Counted from the first letter of the stretch, positions 20,211 through 29,367 are shown. The stretch is 64,000 bases of DNA from JACRCT01 sp036504155 (GCA_036504155.1 DASXVQ010000130.1:36135-100134); one strand, 5' to 3'. The notes: generated by a model not told the origin, from the sequence alone. Program-made: numbers and translations.

Positions 20211-22127
20211 TCAGAGGGCGCGGCGGCCGGTCTCCCGGTCGTCGTAGCCGCCCAGGTCGCGCAGCGCCTGCCGGAACTCGGGTGCGCCCAGAAGCTCCAG
20301 CACCTGCTCTACGCGCGGATCCCCCAGGAGATCGAGGGGGATGACGAGGTCGTAGCGCTCCTCGGCCACCGGGACGAAGTCCAGCCCCAGCGCCCGCGCC
20401 GCCGCGAGCACGCCCAGCCCGGCGTCCGCGGCGCCGCTCGAGACCGCCACCGCCACCGCCGCGTGAGTGAACTCCTCGCGCTCGTATCCCTTCATCTGCC
20501 GGCCCTGCATCCCGCGCTGGGCCAGCTCGTGGTCGAGCAGCACCCGGGTCCCGGACCCGCGCTGCCGGTTGACGAAGAGCACGTCGGGCCGGACGAGGTC
20601 CTCGAACGAGCGCAGGCCCTTGGGATTGCCGCGAGGCACGAGCAGGCCCTGCGCCCGGTGGGCCAGCGTCACCACCGCGAGCTTGGCGTCGGGTGCGTGG
20701 CGCTTCAGGTCGGGCAGGTTGTACTCGCCGGTCGCCGGGTCGAGCAGGTGGCTGCCCGCGAGGTGAGCCTCTCCCGAGGCGACCGCCAGGATCCCCCCGA
20801 GCGAGCCCACCGAGGCCGAGGCCAGCCGCGAGCCGGGCCGACGCCCCGCGAGCAGGTCGCCGAGCACGTCCAGCGCCGGGTCGTGGCTGCCGACGCACAG
20901 CGTGGTGCGCTCGAGCTGCCGCGCCGGGACCAGCAGCTCCACCGAGACCTCGGTGCCGGCGTCGAAGCCCTCGCGGCGCTCGGGGATGCGCATCAGCCCG
21001 TGCGCCCGGCACAGCGAGGTGATGGCCCCGGCGCCGCGGCCCAGGGGCACCGCGACGAGCCTTTCGCGCACGCGGCCCAGCGTCACCCGGACGAACTCCT
21101 GGTGGCCCAGGCGCGAGGGGACCTTCCGCAGCAGGTGCGCCTTCACCTCGGTCCGTTCGGCGGGGAGCGTCCCGAGCAGCTTGGCGACGGCCGGGCGCAC
21201 GAAGAGGTCGGCGACCACCGCCGCCGAAACGGGATAGCCGGGCACGCCGATGACGGGCTTGCCGCGCGCGAGCCCCAGCGCCACGGGCTTGCCCGGCATG
21301 ATGTTGACGCCGTGGACGAGGAGCTCGCCGAGCCGGCCGAGGACCTGGGAGGTGAAGTCGCCGCGGCCCGCCGAGGAGCCGGCGATGACCAGCGCCACGT
21401 CGCACTCCTGGACGATCTTCCCCAGCGCGGCCTCGAGGTCTTTCTCCTGGTCCTTGCAGATGGGGTAGCGCCGCGCCTCGCCGCCTTCGTCCTCGACCAC
21501 GGCGGCCAACATGCGCGAGTTCGACTCGATGATGTCGCCCGGCGAGAGCCTGGAGCCCGGCTCCACGATCTCGTCGCCGGTCGGCAGGATGCCCACCACC
21601 GGCCGGCGCACGACCTCCACCGACTCGTTCCCGCAGCCGAGCAGGGCGCCCAGGTCGAAGGGCCGCAGCTTCTGGCCGCGCGGGAAGACGATCTCGCCGG
21701 AGACGATGTCCTCCCCCACCAGGCGCACGTGCTGGCGCGGCAAGGCAGCCTTGAGCAGCTCGACGACGCCCGGAGCAGGCTCGTCGACCTCCTCGATCAT
21801 CACCACCGCGTCGAAGCCCGCCGGCATGGGGTCGCCGGTGTCGACGCGCTCGAAGCCCAAGTGCTCGTCGAGCCGCAGCGGCCGCGCTTCGCTGGCGGTC
21901 GCCGTGTCCGCCGAGCGGACCGCGACTCCATCCATGGCGGCGCCGTGGTAGTGCGGCGAGCTGATCCGCGCCGCCACCGCTCTGGCGGTCACCCGTCCCA
22001 GCGCCTTTTCGACGCCCACGCGCTCGGCCTCCAGCGGACCCGCGATGCGCGGCAGGAAGCGCTCGACCGCCTCGGAGAGGGGAACGGTCGTCAGGTAGCC
22101 CCCTGTCTTCACCCGCTTTTCCGCCAC
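20211..22127 (-). CDS. moeA: Molybdopterin molybdenumtransferase MoeA fused to a periplasmic-binding-protein-like domain
   Basis: 638 residues. Residues 1-about 405 are MoeA: PLSEAVERFLP, the AMDGVAV motif, DTGDPMPAGFDAVVM, then the GILPTGDEI, ESNS and AGSSAGRGD motifs and the GVPGYPVSA loop, and the C-terminal beta-barrel domain. Residues about 420-630 are a PBP-like domain of the kind found in molybdate/tungstate-responsive regulators (HDPALDVLGDLL, VGSLGGI, NRQRGSGTRVLLDHEL, FTHAAVAVAVSSGAADAG). The domain may sense the cofactor or an oxyanion. MoeA inserts Mo into adenylylated molybdopterin. It forms an adjacent pair with a second, single-domain MoeA and is probably co-transcribed with it. 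Confidence 0.88.
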   Translation of the reverse strand: MAEKRVKTGGYLTTVPLSEAVERFLPRIAGPLEAERVGVEKALGRVTARAVAARISSPHYHGAAMDGVAVRSADTATASEARPLRLDEHLGFERVDTGDPMPAGFDAVVMIEEVDEPAPGVVELLKAALPRQHVRLVGEDIVSGEIVFPRGQKLRPFDLGALLGCGNESVEVVRRPVVGILPTGDEIVEPGSRLSPGDIIESNSRMLAAVVEDEGGEARRYPICKDQEKDLEAALGKIVQECDVALVIAGSSAGRGDFTSQVLGRLGELLVHGVNIMPGKPVALGLARGKPVIGVPGYPVSAAVVADLFVRPAVAKLLGTLPAERTEVKAHLLRKVPSRLGHQEFVRVTLGRVRERLVAVPLGRGAGAITSLCRAHGLMRIPERREGFDAGTEVSVELLVPARQLERTTLCVGSHDPALDVLGDLLAGRRPGSRLASASVGSLGGILAVASGEAHLAGSHLLDPATGEYNLPDLKRHAPDAKLAVVTLAHRAQGLLVPRGNPKGLRSFEDLVRPDVLFVNRQRGSGTRVLLDHELAQRGMQGRQMKGYEREEFTHAAVAVAVSSGAADAGLGVLAAARALGLDFVPVAEERYDLVIPLDLLGDPRVEQVLELLGAPEFRQALRDLGGYDDRETGRRAL

Positions 22128-22164
22128 GGCCCTGCCCTCCTGGCTTGCCCGTCCTTCTTCTTCT

Positions 22165-23388
22165 CTAGAGAAGCGCGACCTCGACCTCGCTGCCAGCCGC
22201 CAGCCCCTCGGCGTCGAGCGGGATGCAGACCAGCCCGTCGGCGCGCAGCGCGGTGGAGATGGCGCCAGAGCCCTTGAGCAGCGGCTCGGCGACGCCGTCG
22301 CGAAGCGCGACCCGGACCCAGTCCTCGCGACCCGGCTTGGAGGCGACCGAGCGGGCCAGCTTCGCCCTCACCCGGCCGGCGAACGGATCGAGCGGGCCGG
22401 TCTCGCCGCCGAGGGCGCGCAACAGCGGGTTCATGAAGAGCCGCGCGATGACCAGCGAGGAGACCGGGTGGCCCGGCAACCCGACGAGCGGCTTCTCGCC
22501 GGCGCCGGCGAGGATGGTCGGCTTGCCCGGCGCCACCGCGATGCCGTGGGCCATCACCCCCGGCGCTCCGAAGCGCGCGAGGACCTGCGCGGTCGAGTCC
22601 CGTGCGCCCTGCGAGGAGCCGCCGGAGACGAACACGGCATCGGCCTGGCCCAGCGCGGAGCGGACTGCGGACTCGAGCAGCGCCGGCTCGTCGCGGCAGA
22701 TGCCCAGGAGCAGCGGGACCGCGCCCGCATCATCGATCTGGGCCGCGAGCGCCCAGCCGTTGGCGTCGCGCACCTGCCCGGGGCCCGGCCGCCGATCGAT
22801 CGGGACCAGCTCGTCGCCGGTCGACAGCACCGCCACCCGGGGACGCTCGAACACCTCCACCGACCCGATTCCCAGCGCCGCCAGCGCCAGCAGATCCTGC
22901 GGCCGAAGCCGGCGGCCCTTGCCGATGAGGGCCGAGCCCGCCGCGACGTCTTCTCCGGCCTTCAGGACGTTCTCCAGCGGCGCGACGGCCTTGCCCACCT
23001 CGACCTGGTTCGAGCCCGTCTCCCGGCAGTACTCGATCATCGCCACGGCGTCGGCGCCTTCGGGCATCGCGCCGCCGGTGGAGATCTCGAAGGCAGCGCC
23101 CTCGGGCAGCGGGCTCGGCGCCGGCGCGCCCATGGAGATTCGCCCGGCGAGCGACAGGTAGGCCGGCGAGGTCTCGCCCGCGCCGAACGTCTCGCGGGCG
23201 CGGACCGCATAGCCGTCCATCAGCGCGCGATCGAAGGCCGGGAGCGGCTCGGGCGCGAAGAGGTCTTCGCCCAGCACCCTGCCGCGTGCCTGGGAGAGGC
23301 TCACGCGCTCTCGTCGGGCGAGGGGACCGAAGCGCGCCAGGATGCGGCGGGCCTCGTCCGGCGTGACCGCTTCCAGGAACTGACCCAT
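22165..23388 (-). CDS. moeA: Molybdopterin molybdenumtransferase MoeA
   Basis: 407 residues, the normal MoeA length. Key motifs are in order: TPDEARRILARF at the N-terminus, FDRALMDGYAVRA (substrate-binding), ISTGGAMPEGADAVAMIE, VAVLSTGDEL, DANGWAL, VSGGSSQGARDS and VGLPGHPVSSL. It performs the metal-insertion step of molybdenum cofactor synthesis. I placed the start at the ATG at 23388, which gives the usual N-terminus; an upstream extension to 23583 looks non-coding. It is transcribed ahead of the PBP-fused paralogue with a 37-base gap. The two probably differ in metal or regulatory input, for example Mo versus W. Confidence 0.93.
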   Translation of the reverse strand: MGQFLEAVTPDEARRILARFGPLARRERVSLSQARGRVLGEDLFAPEPLPAFDRALMDGYAVRARETFGAGETSPAYLSLAGRISMGAPAPSPLPEGAAFEISTGGAMPEGADAVAMIEYCRETGSNQVEVGKAVAPLENVLKAGEDVAAGSALIGKGRRLRPQDLLALAALGIGSVEVFERPRVAVLSTGDELVPIDRRPGPGQVRDANGWALAAQIDDAGAVPLLLGICRDEPALLESAVRSALGQADAVFVSGGSSQGARDSTAQVLARFGAPGVMAHGIAVAPGKPTILAGAGEKPLVGLPGHPVSSLVIARLFMNPLLRALGGETGPLDPFAGRVRAKLARSVASKPGREDWVRVALRDGVAEPLLKGSGAISTALRADGLVCIPLDAEGLAAGSEVEVALL

Positions 23389-23621
23389 GCGCGCGGTATA
23401 GCCGGGCCCCTTCCGCACGGTCAACGACCCGCCGTCAGCGGCCTTTGATCGCTTCCCTCGACCTCGGCATCCAACCCGCCGGCTGCTCGCCCGATGGCGC
23501 GCGTGTGTCCGACGCCCGGCGACAGACGCAACCCTGCGAATTCTCTGAATGAATCGGCGGCCCGCCGAGCACGGGACGGGCACGCATCACACGCGCTTTT
23601 CGGACTCTGGGGAGGTCGGTC

Positions 23622-24698
23622 ATGTCGTCGCTCGCGTTCCTCACCTCGCTGCTCGTGCTCGCCGGTCCGTGGCCGGTCTCCACCGTCGACGGAAGCGGGC
23701 ACCCCGGCCAGCACACCTCGGTCGCCGTCGACGCGCAGGGCCGCGTGCACGTCGCCTGGTGCGACTTCACGGCGCCGACGAAGCGGCAGCTCAGGTACAC
23801 GCAGTCGACGGAGACCGGCGAGTGGGCGAGCGAGATCGTGGACGCCTCGGCGGACGTGGGCGGCGGCGCGTCGCTGGCGCTCGACAAGTCGGGCGAGCCG
23901 GCGATCAGCTACTTCGACTTCAGCCACCAGAGCTTGAAGCTCGCGCGCCGGAAGGCCGGGGCCTGGCAGCTCGAGGTCGTGGACGGCGCCGAGAGCGTGG
24001 GCATCGACTCCTCGCTCGCGGTCGACCAGCGTGGCCGGCTGCACGTCAGCTACTACGACCTCTCGAACCGCTCGCTGAAGTACGCCCGCCAGGACGCCGC
24101 GGGCGGCACCTGGGCCCTCGAGACCGTGGACGTCGACGGCGAAGTGGGCAAGGACAGCTCGCTCGCGCTCGACGCCCAGGGCCGTCCCCACATCGCCTAC
24201 CTCGACGAGGGGCGCCGCCAGCTGCGCTACGCCCGCTGGACCGGCTCGCGCTGGAACCTGGAGACCGTCGACCTGGCGGGCCACGTGGGGTTCGGCGCCT
24301 CGCTCGTGCTCGACGGCCAGGGCATGGCGGCCATCGCCTACTGGGACTTCGGCAAGGAGCGGCTCAAGTTCGCCCGCCAGAGCGCGGCGCGCGGCTGGAC
24401 CTTCCAGACGGTCGTCTCCGGCTCTCCCGGCTCCCGGGCGGCGCTCGCCCGCGACGAGAGCGACCGGCTCCACCTGGCCTTCTTCCGCCCGGGCTTGGGC
24501 GTGAACCACGCCGTGCTCGGCCTCGACGGCCGCTGGGGCGTCGAGTCGATCCCCGAGGCACCGACCACGGGCTACGAGGCCTCGCTGGCGCTCGATCCGC
24601 GGGGCGCTCCGGTGCTGGTCTTCGTCGACCGCGATGCGCGCCGCGTGCTGCAGGCCCGCCCGGCGCCGGGGCCGAGCTTCGCCGCACGCACGCCGTGA
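23622..24698 (+). CDS. Secreted repeat protein, propeller-like
   Basis: 358 residues with a short signal peptide and a strong ggaggt site. The mature part consists of six to seven repeats of about 50 residues, each with the pattern SLALD(A/K)xGxPxI(A/S)Y(Y/F)D, then LK(Y/F)AR, then W and (L/F)(E/Q)TV, which is a beta-propeller of the kind seen in exported bacterial proteins. No catalytic residues are evident; propellers of this type mostly bind ligands. It converges on the polysaccharide deacetylase after a 16-base gap. Confidence 0.72.
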   Translation: MSSLAFLTSLLVLAGPWPVSTVDGSGHPGQHTSVAVDAQGRVHVAWCDFTAPTKRQLRYTQSTETGEWASEIVDASADVGGGASLALDKSGEPAISYFDFSHQSLKLARRKAGAWQLEVVDGAESVGIDSSLAVDQRGRLHVSYYDLSNRSLKYARQDAAGGTWALETVDVDGEVGKDSSLALDAQGRPHIAYLDEGRRQLRYARWTGSRWNLETVDLAGHVGFGASLVLDGQGMAAIAYWDFGKERLKFARQSAARGWTFQTVVSGSPGSRAALARDESDRLHLAFFRPGLGVNHAVLGLDGRWGVESIPEAPTTGYEASLALDPRGAPVLVFVDRDARRVLQARPAPGPSFAARTP

Positions 24699-24714
24699 CC
24701 GCGCCCTCCCTACT

Positions 24715-25482
24715 TCACTTCGGAGCGCCGAAGGCCGCCTCGAGCGCCTCGGTGACCGCGTACTCGCAGCCCTTCCAGACGCTGCGCCGCTTGAGCGAGT
24801 AGCGGGCGCCCATCCCCATCTCCACCACCACCGCGCCGCGATAGCCCGCGCGCTGGACGTCGGAGGCGGCCTGGAGGCTGGAGGCGCCGAACGGATAGGC
24901 GAAGAAGTTCACCGGCACGCCGACGTGGGCGGTGATGGCCGCGCGCGAATCGACCAGCTCGCTCCAGAGCTCCTCCGCTCCCAGCTCGCGCACCTTGCGG
25001 TGGCTGACCGAGTGCGACTGCACGTGGAAGGCGCCCGAGGCCGTCATCTCGCGCAGCTCGGGCCAGGTGAGGTAGGCGTGCCTGCCGGTCTCGTCGTCGA
25101 TCACCTTCCGGTGCGACTCGTCGTCGGCCATCCAGCTCGTGACCACGAAGACCTCGGCGGTCATGCCGTGCTTCCGCAGCACCGGCAGCGCGGCGCTCTT
25201 CAGGCAGGCGCGGCCGTCGTCGAAGGTGACGACCACCGCGCGCTCCGGCAGCGGCGCGCCTCCCGCCGCCGCGTCGAGCACCTGGTCCAGCGTGACCGTC
25301 TTCGCCCCGAAGCGCTCGAGGATCGCCAGCTCGCGGTCGAACTCCTCGGCGGGGACGTCGTACTTGTCCGCCGCGTTGCCCTCGCCGACCGAGTGCCACA
25401 GGAGGATGGGCACGCCGCCCGCCGGGTTGCAGGCAGCGAGGCAGAGCGTCGTGGCCAGGGCGAGGAGCGCGTGGCGGAGCAT
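24715..25482 (-). CDS. Lipoprotein polysaccharide deacetylase (NodB-type)
   Basis: 255 residues. The N-terminus ends in a lipobox (CLAAC, acylated Cys18), so the protein is probably outer- or inner-membrane anchored. The NodB fold shows motif 1 as VVTFDDG (catalytic Asp and first metal-binding Asp), motif 2 as HSVSH (two metal-binding His) and motif 3 as FAYPFG. These enzymes remove N-acetyl or O-acetyl groups from sugars of peptidoglycan, chitin-like or exopolysaccharide chains. The substrate cannot be told from sequence. It is adjacent to two other exported proteins, consistent with a surface role. Confidence 0.88.
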   Translation of the reverse strand: MLRHALLALATTLCLAACNPAGGVPILLWHSVGEGNAADKYDVPAEEFDRELAILERFGAKTVTLDQVLDAAAGGAPLPERAVVVTFDDGRACLKSAALPVLRKHGMTAEVFVVTSWMADDESHRKVIDDETGRHAYLTWPELREMTASGAFHVQSHSVSHRKVRELGAEELWSELVDSRAAITAHVGVPVNFFAYPFGASSLQAASDVQRAGYRGAVVVEMGMGARYSLKRRSVWKGCEYAVTEALEAAFGAPK

Positions 25483-25509
25483 CGGCGCAGGAGGCTATCA
25501 GAGGGTTTC

Positions 25510-25538
25510 TTGAAGCGTCACCGGCACTTTGGTACGGT
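25510..25538 (+). promoter_or_regulatory. Sigma70-type promoter before the outer-membrane protein gene
   Basis: TTGAAG, a 17-base spacer and TACGGT stand 26 bases before the ATG at 25565, with a GGAGG ribosome binding site between. The match to both hexamers and the exact spacing make this one of the clearer promoters in the window. Confidence 0.5.
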
Positions 25539-25564
25539 CTTCGGGCATTGAGTGGAGGCTTTGA

Positions 25565-26422
25565 ATGACCCGTCCGACGCTTGTGGCGTTCGTCGCATGC
25601 CAACTGCTGGCCGCGAGCGCGTTCGCCGACGCGGGCGATCTCCAGGTCTACCGACTGGGGAACCCCTCCGACGGATCCGCGGGCGCCGCCTCCAACGCCA
25701 ACTTCCGCATCATGTCGAACCAGCTGGCCGCGGCCATCTCGTCGTTCAACGGCGCGCCCCCCGAGACGCTCGGCCACTCCGGCTTCAACATCGCCTTCGA
25801 GTACCAGGTCGCGCAGATCGACAACAACGCGAAGTTCTGGCCCACCGCCGGCGCGACCACGCCGTACCTGCTCATGCCCAGCCTGCACGTGCGCAAGGGC
25901 CTGGGCTTCTCCATCGAGCTCGGCTCGCGCATCAGCTACCTGCAGTCCACCCGCATGGCCGCCGCGACCGTCGAGATCAAGTGGGCGCTCAACGAAGGCT
26001 TCAAGTACTTCCCCGACCTCGGCGTGCGCGGCTACGGCACGCACCTGTTCGGCTCCCGCGACTTCAACCTCACCACCGCCGGCCTCGACGTCGGCCTCGG
26101 CCACCAGTTCGCCATCGGCGGCATGGTGACGCTGACGCCCTACGCCGGCTGGAACATGCAGTTCAACGCCTGCACCTCGTCGGTGGTCGACTTCAACCCC
26201 TCCCGCTCGCTCGCCGACGCGGTCACCAACCCCACCGACGACACCAGCGTCTTCCAGTCGGTCACGATGCCGCAGAACATCAACCAGCGCGTCTACCTCG
26301 GCCTGCGGCTCATCAGCTACGTGTTCGAGCTGGCGGCCGAGGGCTCGGTCATCCTCAACAACAAGGAGACCGGGATGCCGCAGATCTTCGTGTTCGGCGG
26401 CAAGGTGGGCATCGACTTCTGA
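25565..26422 (+). CDS. Outer-membrane beta-barrel-type protein, unknown function
   Basis: 285 residues with a signal peptide (MTRPTLVAFVACQLLAASAFAD). The mature part has alternating-residue strands with aromatic girdles (FNIAFEYQVAQI, FSIELGSRISYLQ, VEIKWALNEGFKYF, AIGGMVTLTPYAGWNMQ, YLGLRLISYVFELAAEGSVI) and ends KVGIDF, a terminal Phe typical of BAM-assembled barrels. The estimated number of strands is about 10-12. No specific family recognised. A terminator-like structure follows immediately. Confidence 0.7.
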   Translation: MTRPTLVAFVACQLLAASAFADAGDLQVYRLGNPSDGSAGAASNANFRIMSNQLAAAISSFNGAPPETLGHSGFNIAFEYQVAQIDNNAKFWPTAGATTPYLLMPSLHVRKGLGFSIELGSRISYLQSTRMAAATVEIKWALNEGFKYFPDLGVRGYGTHLFGSRDFNLTTAGLDVGLGHQFAIGGMVTLTPYAGWNMQFNACTSSVVDFNPSRSLADAVTNPTDDTSVFQSVTMPQNINQRVYLGLRLISYVFELAAEGSVILNNKETGMPQIFVFGGKVGIDF

Positions 26423-26472
26423 GCAGCGGTCGAGGGTCCCGAGGCGGCCGTCGCAAGCCGCCGCGCCGCTGC
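26423..26472 (+). terminator. Nested hairpin directly after the outer-membrane protein gene
   Basis: Two nested inverted repeats begin at the base after the stop: an outer stem GCAGCGG/CCGCTGC (7 bp) and an inner stem GGCGGC/GCCGCC with an eight-base loop. There is no long T-run, but the position and strength suggest the transcript ends here before the hydrogenase operon. Confidence 0.45.
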
Positions 26473-26862
26473 CGGCCGGAATCCTTCTCCTCGCCAATCG
26501 TTTCGCTTCGGCACGAATCGGCTCTCGCCGCGTCGCCCAGAGCTAGGCCGACTGGGCCTCGGGAGCGCGGCCCCCCAAGCAGGGGCCTTCCCTCCGAGCG
26601 ACCCAAGATCGTCCGGAGCGAGCAGCTGGCGAGCAGCCTGCCCCTTCCGCCTGCCGGCTCCCAAGGCGAGCGGACGAGATAAGCGACCCTAATTTATGCT
26701 GAAAGCCAGCCTTTCACGTGTCCGGAAGGCTGAGTCTGGAGCTTGTGTTTTGCCACCTAATTGGTAGAAAGCGTCCGTCGCTTATGGGGTGTTTGGGAGC
26801 GACCTCTTTCCCAATCGCCAGTTTGTCCGCTTCGGGCTGTCTTCAACTCGCAGGAGACCGGC
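26473..26862. other. Non-coding region upstream of the hydrogenase operon
   Basis: No plausible gene is seen. The right half (about 26680-26800) is much richer in A and T than the surroundings, as expected of a control region. It contains an inverted repeat CAGCCTT/AAGGCTG at 26707-26732 around a CACGTG core, and the promoter candidate listed separately. Confidence 0.6.
26743..26770 (+). promoter_or_regulatory. Candidate promoter of the hox operon
   Basis: TTGTGT, a 16-base spacer and TAGAAA lie about 90 bases before the hoxF ATG in the AT-rich patch. The inverted repeat at 26707-26732 sits just upstream and is a possible activator site. Confidence 0.35.
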
Positions 26863-28635
26863 ATGAACAGCACCCTGCAGCAGGTCGTGAAAGACGTAAC
26901 GACCCGCGTCGGGCGGGACAAGAACCGCCTGATGGACGTGGTCCGTGACATCCAGGCGCAGCTGGGCTGCGTATCGGGCGAGGCCATCGACCTCGTCGCG
27001 CGGGAGCTGAACACCTCGCGCGTCGCCGTGGAGGGAGTCGTCTCCTTCTACGCTTTCCTGTCCAAGCAGCAGAAAGGCCACGCGGTCATCCGCCTGTCCG
27101 AGTGCCCCAGCTGCCTGGGCGCCAAGGGGCACGAGACCGCCGAGGCCCTGAAGAAGGCCCTGGGCATCGACTTCGGGCAGACCACCCCCGACGGCCACAT
27201 CACGCTCGAGCACACCTCCTGCGTGGGCCTGTGCGACCAGGGCCCGGCCGGCATGGTCAACGGCCTGCTCGTCGCCGGCGTGACCCCGGAGAAGGTCGGC
27301 TCGCTCGTCAAGGCGGTGCGCGAGAAGCCCAGCGCCCTGTCCTCCTTCGCGCCGCAGGACAACCTGCGCAAGCGCGGCCCGGTGGTGATGGCCGGCATGG
27401 AGAGCGGCGCGGCCATCCGCAAGGCGCTGCGCATGAGCCCGGCGAACGTCATCGCCGAGATGAAGACCAGCAAGCTGCGCGGCCGCGGCGGCGCCGGGTT
27501 CCCCACCGGCACCAAGTGGGAGTTCGCGCGCAACGCCGCGGGCGACAAGAAGGTCGTCATCTGCAACGCGGACGAGGGCGAGCCCGGCACCTTCAAGGAC
27601 CGGGTCATCCTCAACCTGGTCCCCGAGCTGGTGTTCGAGGGCATGGCCGTCGCCGGCTACGCCATCGGCGCCACCGAGGGCATCCTCTACCTGCGCGGCG
27701 AGTACGAGTTCCTCAAGGACAAGCTCGACAAGACGCTCGAGTTCCTGCGCTCCAAGAACCTCTTGGGCAAGAACCTCTGCGGCCAGGCGGGAGTCGACTT
27801 CGACATCCGCGTGCAGCTGGGCGCCGGCGCCTACGTCTGCGGCGAGGAGAGCGCGCTCATCTCGAGCTGCGAGGGCGGCCGCGGCGTCCCCAAGAACCGC
27901 CCGCCGTTCCCGGTGGAGAAGGGCTACCTCGGCCTGCCCACCAGCGTGAACAACGTCGAGACCCTGTGCTGCGCCGCGCGCATCATGGAGAAGGGCGCCA
28001 CCTGGTTCGTCGGCTTCGGGACCAAGGACTCGACCGGCACCAAGCTCTTCAGCGTCTCCGGCGACTGCCAGAACCCCGGCGTCTACGAGCTGCCCTTCGG
28101 CATCACGCTGCAGGAGCTGCTCAAGGAAGTCGGCGGCGAGGGCGCCCAGGCCATCCTCGTCGGCGGCCCGTCGGGCCAGTTCGTGGCCCCGATGGACTTC
28201 GGCAAGAAGATCTCCTTCGAGGGCGTGGCCACCGGCGGCTCGATGGTCGTCTTCGGGGCCAAGAAGGACCTGCTCTCGGCGGTCTCGGCGTACATGCACT
28301 TCTTCGTCGAGGAGAGCTGCGGCTACTGCGTCCCCTGCCGCGTCGGCAACGTGCTGCTCACCCAGAAGCTCGACGCCATCCGCGCCGGCAAGGGCACCGC
28401 CGAGGACCTCGCCTACCTCGAGGAGCTGTGCGTCACCACCAAGAAGATGAGCCGCTGCGGCCTGGGCCAGACCAGCCCCAACCCCATCCACACGACGCTG
28501 TCCTCGTTCCGGGCGCTCTACGAGGCCAGGCTGGTCAAGGCCGAGAAGGGCCGCGTCCCCGCGTTCGATCTGGACGCCGCGCTCGCCGAGGCGGCCAAGC
28601 TGCAGGGCCGCGCGCCGGTCTACCACGAGGACTAG
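26863..28635 (+). CDS. hoxF: NAD-reducing hydrogenase diaphorase subunit HoxF, with NuoE-like N-terminal domain
   Basis: 590 residues, close to the 602 of the Ralstonia HoxF, which has the same NuoE-NuoF fusion. The N-terminal thioredoxin-like NuoE domain (1-160) has cysteines C81, C84, C120 and C124; the first pair is spaced CxxC instead of the usual Cx4C. The NuoF part carries the FMN/NADH sites GRGGAGFPTGTKWEF and NADEGEPGTFKDR, then GAYVCGEESALI, and the [4Fe-4S] ligands C486, C489, C492 and C532. It exchanges electrons with NAD(H). I chose the ATG at 26863 because an aggag site precedes it; the longer frame upstream looks non-coding. Confidence 0.93.
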   Translation: MNSTLQQVVKDVTTRVGRDKNRLMDVVRDIQAQLGCVSGEAIDLVARELNTSRVAVEGVVSFYAFLSKQQKGHAVIRLSECPSCLGAKGHETAEALKKALGIDFGQTTPDGHITLEHTSCVGLCDQGPAGMVNGLLVAGVTPEKVGSLVKAVREKPSALSSFAPQDNLRKRGPVVMAGMESGAAIRKALRMSPANVIAEMKTSKLRGRGGAGFPTGTKWEFARNAAGDKKVVICNADEGEPGTFKDRVILNLVPELVFEGMAVAGYAIGATEGILYLRGEYEFLKDKLDKTLEFLRSKNLLGKNLCGQAGVDFDIRVQLGAGAYVCGEESALISSCEGGRGVPKNRPPFPVEKGYLGLPTSVNNVETLCCAARIMEKGATWFVGFGTKDSTGTKLFSVSGDCQNPGVYELPFGITLQELLKEVGGEGAQAILVGGPSGQFVAPMDFGKKISFEGVATGGSMVVFGAKKDLLSAVSAYMHFFVEESCGYCVPCRVGNVLLTQKLDAIRAGKGTAEDLAYLEELCVTTKKMSRCGLGQTSPNPIHTTLSSFRALYEARLVKAEKGRVPAFDLDAALAEAAKLQGRAPVYHED

Positions 28636-28646
28636 GAGCCACCACC

Positions 28647-29357
28647 ATGACCGACACGATCAAGCTGACGATCGACGGCGTCGAGATCTCGGCCAAGAAG
28701 GGCCAGACGATCATCCAGGCGGCCGAAGACAACGGCATCTACATCCCGCGGCTGTGCTTCATGAAGGACCTCACCCCCGCCGGCGCCTGCCGGGTGTGCA
28801 CGGTGATGGTCAACGGGCGCCCCCAGGCCTCCTGCACCCAGCCGGCGGCCGAGGGGATGGTGGTGCTCAACGACACGCCGGAGATGGGCAACTGGCGCAA
28901 GAGCGTGGTGGAGATGCTCTTCAGCGAGGGCAACCACTTCTGCATGTTCTGCGAGAAGAGCGGCAACTGCGAGCTGCAGGCCACCGCCTACCGGCTGGGC
29001 ATCGCCTCCTCGCGCCACGCCTACCAGTTCCCGGTGCGCGGGGTGGAGGCCAGCCACCCGGACATCTACCTGGACGGCAACCGCTGCATCCGCTGCGGCC
29101 GGTGCGTGCGCGCGGCCCAGGAGCTGGACGGCAAGACCGTCTTCGGCTTCCTGGGGCGCGGCAAGGACACCCGGCTGTCCTGGAACGCCGACACCCTGAG
29201 CGCGACCGAGCTCAAGGCGCTGGACAAGGCGTCCTCGGCCTGCCCCGTCGGCTGCATCCTCAAGAAGCGCGTCGGGTTCGCGGTGCCGGTCGGAGCCCGC
29301 CTGTACGACCACCAGCCCATCGGCGCCGAAGTCGACGCCAAGCGCGCGGCCAAGTGA
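28647..29357 (+). CDS. hoxU: Hydrogenase diaphorase small subunit HoxU (NuoG-like)
   Basis: 236 residues (Ralstonia HoxU is 234). The N-terminal ferredoxin domain binds a [2Fe-2S] cluster through PRLCFM, GACRVC and QASCTQ. Next come the His/Cys [4Fe-4S] motif HFCMFCEKSGNCELQ and two further four-Cys clusters, CIRCGRCVRAAQE and SACPVGC. It relays electrons between the FMN of HoxF and the hydrogenase module. The gene begins 11 bases after hoxF and is followed ten bases later by hoxY, in the gene order of NAD-linked soluble hydrogenases. Confidence 0.95.
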   Translation: MTDTIKLTIDGVEISAKKGQTIIQAAEDNGIYIPRLCFMKDLTPAGACRVCTVMVNGRPQASCTQPAAEGMVVLNDTPEMGNWRKSVVEMLFSEGNHFCMFCEKSGNCELQATAYRLGIASSRHAYQFPVRGVEASHPDIYLDGNRCIRCGRCVRAAQELDGKTVFGFLGRGKDTRLSWNADTLSATELKALDKASSACPVGCILKKRVGFAVPVGARLYDHQPIGAEVDAKRAAK

Positions 29358-29367
29358 GGTGACCACC

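Noticed and set aside
26761..26862. A longer N-terminus for HoxF starting at TTG 26761
   Set aside because: The added residues do not resemble the NuoE N-terminus, the region is AT-rich and promoter-like, and a good ribosome site precedes the ATG at 26863.
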